Of a DNA stretch of 8,205 nucleotides, positions 6,364 to 8,205 are shown one piece after another. How positions within the stretch are numbered: position 1 is the stretch's first letter; each line of letters opens with the position of its first letter. The DNA comes from Parachlamydiales bacterium (GTDB lineage Bacteria; Chlamydiota; Chlamydiia; Chlamydiales; JAJFMK01). The notes beneath the pieces were generated by a model, which searched no databases, was not told the DNA's origin, and saw only the letters and a program-made list of their open reading frames with translations. The stretch covers positions 1 through 8,205 of the forward strand of contig JAGVKY010000141.1 in the NCBI GenBank assembly GCA_020050175.1, given 5' to 3'. The position numbers and the translations under genes are program-made.

Positions 6364-6432
6364 GCCCTCCTTAAAACAACCGACAAACTCTTTTAGTCAT
6401 CTTGATACTTTAGTCTGTCATTCAAAAAAAAA

Positions 6433-6492
6433 GGGGTAAAAACTCCTCCGATCAAACCATCGTCAATCATGCCATCCGCCCAACTCCAATAA
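6433..6492 (+). pseudogene. Decayed copy of the 3' end of the SycD/LcrH chaperone gene
   Basis: Bases 6451-6476 match 5701-5726 of the chaperone gene at 23 of 26 positions. After an 8-base deletion relative to the gene (5727-5734), bases 6477-6492 match 5735-5750 exactly through the stop codon (CGCCCAACTCCAATAA). The weaker match seems to extend upstream (GGGG...CTCC) and a few bases downstream (CCAAAA against CTAAAA). The deletion shifts the frame, so nothing is translated from it. It shows that the chaperone gene, or its end, was duplicated and that one copy has almost vanished, with the toxin-antitoxin pair now between the two. Confidence 0.8.
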
Positions 6493-6498
6493 GCCAAA

Positions 6499-6589
6499 AT
6501 GGCCGAATTCATGAAGATTCAGCCATTCAAATGGCCGAATTAATCGAAATTCAGCCAGTGAAGTGGTCGAATTTATAGGAATTGGGCTG
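6499..6589. repeat. Three tandem 32-bp imperfect repeats, each palindromic
   Basis: Unit 1 (6499-6530) and unit 2 (6531-6562) both start ATGGCCGAATT and share ATTCAGCCA in the second half; they match at about 27 of 32 bases. A diverged, incomplete third unit starts at 6563 (GTGGTCGAATTTAT, then GGAATTGGGCTG). Each unit is a dyad: GGCCGAATT pairs with AATTCAGCC with one mismatch. A second hairpin bridges units 1 and 2 (6517-6527 with 6530-6540, one mismatch, 2-base loop). Period and symmetry resemble short REP-type elements rather than a CRISPR, since there are no spacers. Confidence 0.8.
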
Positions 6590-6690
6590 TACCGTCTAAC
6601 TCGGACATATTTAAATGATGGAAGAATAGTCATTTTTTAAAAGGGTCTGAAACTAGAAAAAAATTCATTGCTTCGCTAAGGTTGCTGCAG

Positions 6691-6703
6691 TCCTAAATTA
6701 GGA
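6691..6703. promoter_or_regulatory. 13-bp palindrome overlapping the ribosome-binding site of the 66-aa gene
   Basis: TCCTAAATTAGGA has perfect 6-bp arms around one central base. Its right arm contains most of the AGGAG (6700-6704) that serves ATG 6710. A one-base centre is too tight for an RNA hairpin, so if it is functional it is more likely a protein-binding site. It may also be chance in AT-rich DNA. Confidence 0.3.
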
Positions 6704-6709
6704 GTAATT

Positions 6710-6910
6710 ATGCGTATTGATGATCTTGATTCTTGTTCTAGATATTATGAGGCATCTGTTTCTGCAAATCAAAGTGAAGAAAATTCGGTTGGATTAGAAA
6801 AAGTTTCTGAAATTGCGACCAGAAAATTTGGAGGCAAAGTAGAAGTTGAGGGCGGTATCAACGAAAAAGGAGAAAAAGAAATTAGAGGTAGAGTCACTAT
6901 AGACTGGTGA
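6710..6910 (+). CDS. Small acidic hypothetical protein (66 aa), first gene of a pair with the aspartic protease
   Basis: The family is not recognised. AGGAG (6700-6704) lies 5 bases before ATG 6710, and the stop TGA (6908-6910) is only 12 bases before the ATG of the protease gene, so the two are very likely co-transcribed. The product is small and acidic with no signal peptide or hydrophobic segment. The first 30 residues are Ser/Glu/Asp-rich, while 32-65 (VSEIATRKFGGKVEVEGGIN, then GEKEIRGRVTIDW) alternate in a way that suggests short beta strands. Possible roles are a substrate, inhibitor or partner of the protease; nothing in the sequence decides between them. It could also be the remains of a longer protein. 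Confidence 0.65.
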   Translation: MRIDDLDSCSRYYEASVSANQSEENSVGLEKVSEIATRKFGGKVEVEGGINEKGEKEIRGRVTIDW

Positions 6911-6922
6911 TCTGCAAGCTTG

Positions 6923-7810
6923 ATGAGTCATAATAAAATATATAAAAAAATTAGTGTGTGGTTGCTGGCAATCATCGCCCTGTTTTTTTTCTTCTTTTTC
7001 ACGGAGAGAGATGATCACGCTTCTTTTTCCTTTATGGAGCTTCACTTTAATGAAAGACACATTCCCTTTACTGAAGTTACTGTAAACAATAACAAATATT
7101 CGGCCAGTCTTGATCTGGGCTCCAAATATACAACTCTATTGGAAAAAACTGTTCCAAGATCTCTTTATAAGGCAACAGGTAGAAGGGTTTCAGTTTATGG
7201 AGTAGATTCAGAGGAGCATTCAGAAATTTATAGACTAGAGAATTTACTTATTGGGAATAAGGTTTTAACCGATGTTCTCTTTATAAATTCAAGCTTGAGC
7301 GATTTCCCTGTTTATAGTGTAAGTGATTCCGGAACATCAGCCCGAGATATTGAAACGCCTTCAATAGTTTTAGGTAATGATCTATTCAAAGATAAGGTTT
7401 TGCTTCTAGATTATAGAGAAAAAAGATGCTGTATCGGAGATGACATAAGTGTTTTTCGTGAAAATGGTTTGTTAGATGATTTTTTTTTAAAAGGAGAGCT
7501 TGTTAGAGGAAGTCAGCATTTTTTGATAAGAGGAATCTATGAGGGTGTTGAGAAAAAATGGGCTATTGATACCGGTTCAACTTCTAATTTCCTTCTTACT
7601 ACAAATGCGGATGAAGGGCTTAAGATGTCACCAATGAATACTCAGGAAATCTCCTGGGAAGGTAATCCCCTTTCAATTGGAGAAACCTACCTGTTAAATC
7701 GGGATTTATTTGGTGTTGTTGGCGGGTTTTTAGGGGCGCCATTTCTAGAAAACCATCAAGTTGTCATCGATCCTAAAAACTCTACATGTTGGATAAAGCC
7801 ATATGAATGA
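6923..7810 (+). CDS. Membrane-anchored two-lobed retropepsin-like aspartic protease (295 aa)
   Basis: Numbering is from ATG 6923; a TTG directly before it could add one residue, but ATG is the likelier start. Residues 1-9 are basic, and 10-26 form one hydrophobic segment ending in a Phe run (VWLLAIIALFFFFFF), i.e. a signal anchor or uncleaved signal that places the rest outside the cytoplasmic membrane. Lobe 1 has SLDLGSKYTTLL (active-site Asp64) and later IVLGNDLFKDKVLLLDYREK (148-167). Lobe 2 has WAIDTGSTSNFLL (Asp216) and FLGAPFLENHQVVIDPKNST (269-288). Each lobe therefore repeats the retropepsin pattern: D-x-G-S, then a hydrophobic-Gly turn and a strand ending in Asp. The two together make a pseudo-dimer in one chain. 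Lobe 2 has canonical DTGS; lobe 1 has DLGS, keeping the Asp but not the Thr. The ribosome-binding site is weak (GGTGA at 6906-6910), so translation may depend on the 66-aa gene just upstream. Fold confident; activity and substrate unknown. Confidence 0.8.
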   Translation: MSHNKIYKKISVWLLAIIALFFFFFFTERDDHASFSFMELHFNERHIPFTEVTVNNNKYSASLDLGSKYTTLLEKTVPRSLYKATGRRVSVYGVDSEEHSEIYRLENLLIGNKVLTDVLFINSSLSDFPVYSVSDSGTSARDIETPSIVLGNDLFKDKVLLLDYREKRCCIGDDISVFRENGLLDDFFLKGELVRGSQHFLIRGIYEGVEKKWAIDTGSTSNFLLTTNADEGLKMSPMNTQEISWEGNPLSIGETYLLNRDLFGVVGGFLGAPFLENHQVVIDPKNSTCWIKPYE

Positions 7811-8182
7811 AGGGATAATTTACTCGTTTTCCTGCAGCTTTTGGGAACACTCGAAAATTTGAAACAAAAAGAAGCTGATTTGCAAAATTGTTGAACGTTC
7901 TCTGGAAGGGTGACATTATAACTCTGTCGCGACATCCACGCATTTCTTGATAATCGAATCCCACCCACGTTAAACAGAGCAAGCTAGTTGAATATCTTAT
8001 GGAAGGATATTTTAAATATCCTGCTGTCATTAAACTTCTTTGGCAAGAACTAGGGAAATGGATCGTTTACTCGCCGGTCTTTGGATGGGCTTTTATGATA
8101 GTTCTATTGTAACCGTCGCCTTTAGACCAGGTTGAAAGAGAGGTTTCAAAGAACTAGTCTTTTTCTTTTTAGGAGGAGCGGG
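7811..8182. other. Gene-free stretch of 372 bp, possibly decayed sequence
   Basis: No gene with a ribosome-binding site or recognisable product is seen. Two overlapping minus-strand frames (down from about 8030 and 7968) are open but lack a start signal and resemble nothing known to me. On the plus strand a frame opens after stops near 7945, reads SNPTHVKQSKLVEYLMEGYF and ends at 8112; its first part vaguely recalls the start of some IS transposases, but then the resemblance stops. A 19-bp palindrome lies at 8004-8022. A T-rich run (8158-8170) precedes the next gene. Confidence 0.5.
8004..8022. promoter_or_regulatory. 19-bp perfect palindrome
   Basis: AGGATATTTTAAATATCCT has perfect 9-bp arms around one central T. 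The symmetry and length suit a dimeric regulator, and the next gene starts 160 bases downstream. No -10/-35 pair that clearly overlaps it was found, so the role is open. Confidence 0.35.
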
Positions 8183-8205
8183 ATGAGAGAATCTAGTCGA
8201 AAAAA
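8183..8205 (+). CDS. Start of an unknown gene, cut by the window edge
   Basis: AGGAGG (8171-8176) is a consensus Shine-Dalgarno with 6 bases to ATG 8183. The seven codons visible read MRESSRK, a basic, polar N terminus without sign of a signal peptide so far. Nothing can be said about function. The strong ribosome-binding site is the main reason for calling it. Confidence 0.6.

Larger units (their letters stand above)
6364..6709. other. Gene-free stretch of 346 bp downstream of the toxin
   Basis: No credible open frame or RNA gene is seen. The stretch holds the chaperone-gene remnant (6433-6492), the 32-bp tandem palindromic repeats (6499-6589) and the leader of the 66-aa gene. No clear hairpin-plus-T-run terminator for the toxin gene is visible in 6364-6432. 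The mixture of a gene fragment and repeats suggests a site of past rearrangement. Confidence 0.6.

Noticed and set aside
6499..6589. A short CRISPR array
   Set aside because: The units abut directly with no unique spacers, and no cas genes are in the window.
6794..7060. An 88-aa minus-strand frame rich in Phe
   Set aside because: It runs antisense to the 66-aa gene and the anchor segment of the protease; the Phe run comes from A/T-rich sequence.
7782..8030. Overlapping minus-strand frames of 82 and 70 aa
   Set aside because: No ribosome-binding site, overlap with the protease 3' end, and no recognisable motif. A decayed gene cannot be excluded, but there is no support for calling one.
7999..8112. 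A 37-aa plus-strand frame with a hydrophobic C terminus, as a small membrane toxin
   Set aside because: There is no ribosome-binding site or promoter, the frame is interrupted just upstream, and the ATG is beside the palindrome rather than behind a leader.

Overview
The window looks like part of the chromosome of an obligate intracellular bacterium with a type III secretion system (T3SS). A chlamydia-like organism (Chlamydiota, environmental or amoeba/arthropod-associated group) is the best guess. This is inferred from a class II T3SS chaperone of the SycD/LcrH type, an adjacent protein built like a hydrophobic translocator, an apparent eukaryotic-type (Josephin-like) deubiquitinase, and an AT-rich genome with uneven base composition. 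No rRNA or other phylogenetic marker is present, so the taxon stays tentative.

Layout: (1) 1-512, 3' end of mnmH (tRNA 2-selenouridine synthase). (2) 499-1854, minus strand, a 451-aa protein whose C-terminal half carries a Josephin-like Cys/His/Asp signature; its ATG sits at the predicted +1 of an extended -10 promoter. (3) 1928-3193, minus strand, a 421-aa putative translocator with hydrophobic segments, a coiled coil and an exact PxLxxP chaperone-binding motif. (4) 3364-4467, plus strand, divergent from it, a 367-aa coiled-coil protein that may be the second translocator or an effector. (5) A perfect 18-bp stem at 4471-4512 that can terminate transcription from both sides. (6) 4517-5152, minus strand, an unrecognised 211-aa protein. 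(7) 5274-5750, plus strand, the SycD/LcrH-type TPR chaperone. (8) 5848-6363, a type II toxin-antitoxin pair of the DinJ/YafQ kind. (9) 6364-6709, a gene-free stretch with a decayed copy of the 3' end of the chaperone gene and three 32-bp palindromic tandem repeats. (10) 6710-7810, a 66-aa acidic protein followed by a membrane-anchored, two-lobed retropepsin-like aspartic protease. (11) 7811-8182, a stretch with no convincing gene. (12) 8183 onward, the first codons of a new gene behind a consensus ribosome-binding site.

The genes at 499-5750 form a plausible virulence block. The chaperone would hold the 421-aa translocator through PxLxxP until secretion, the 367-aa and 211-aa proteins are candidate partners or substrates, and the Josephin-like protein is a candidate effector acting on host ubiquitin. 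The right half looks like a more recently rearranged accessory segment: the toxin-antitoxin pair lies between the intact chaperone 3' end and its decayed copy, and short repeats follow. All function calls come from motif reading by eye; no database search was possible.
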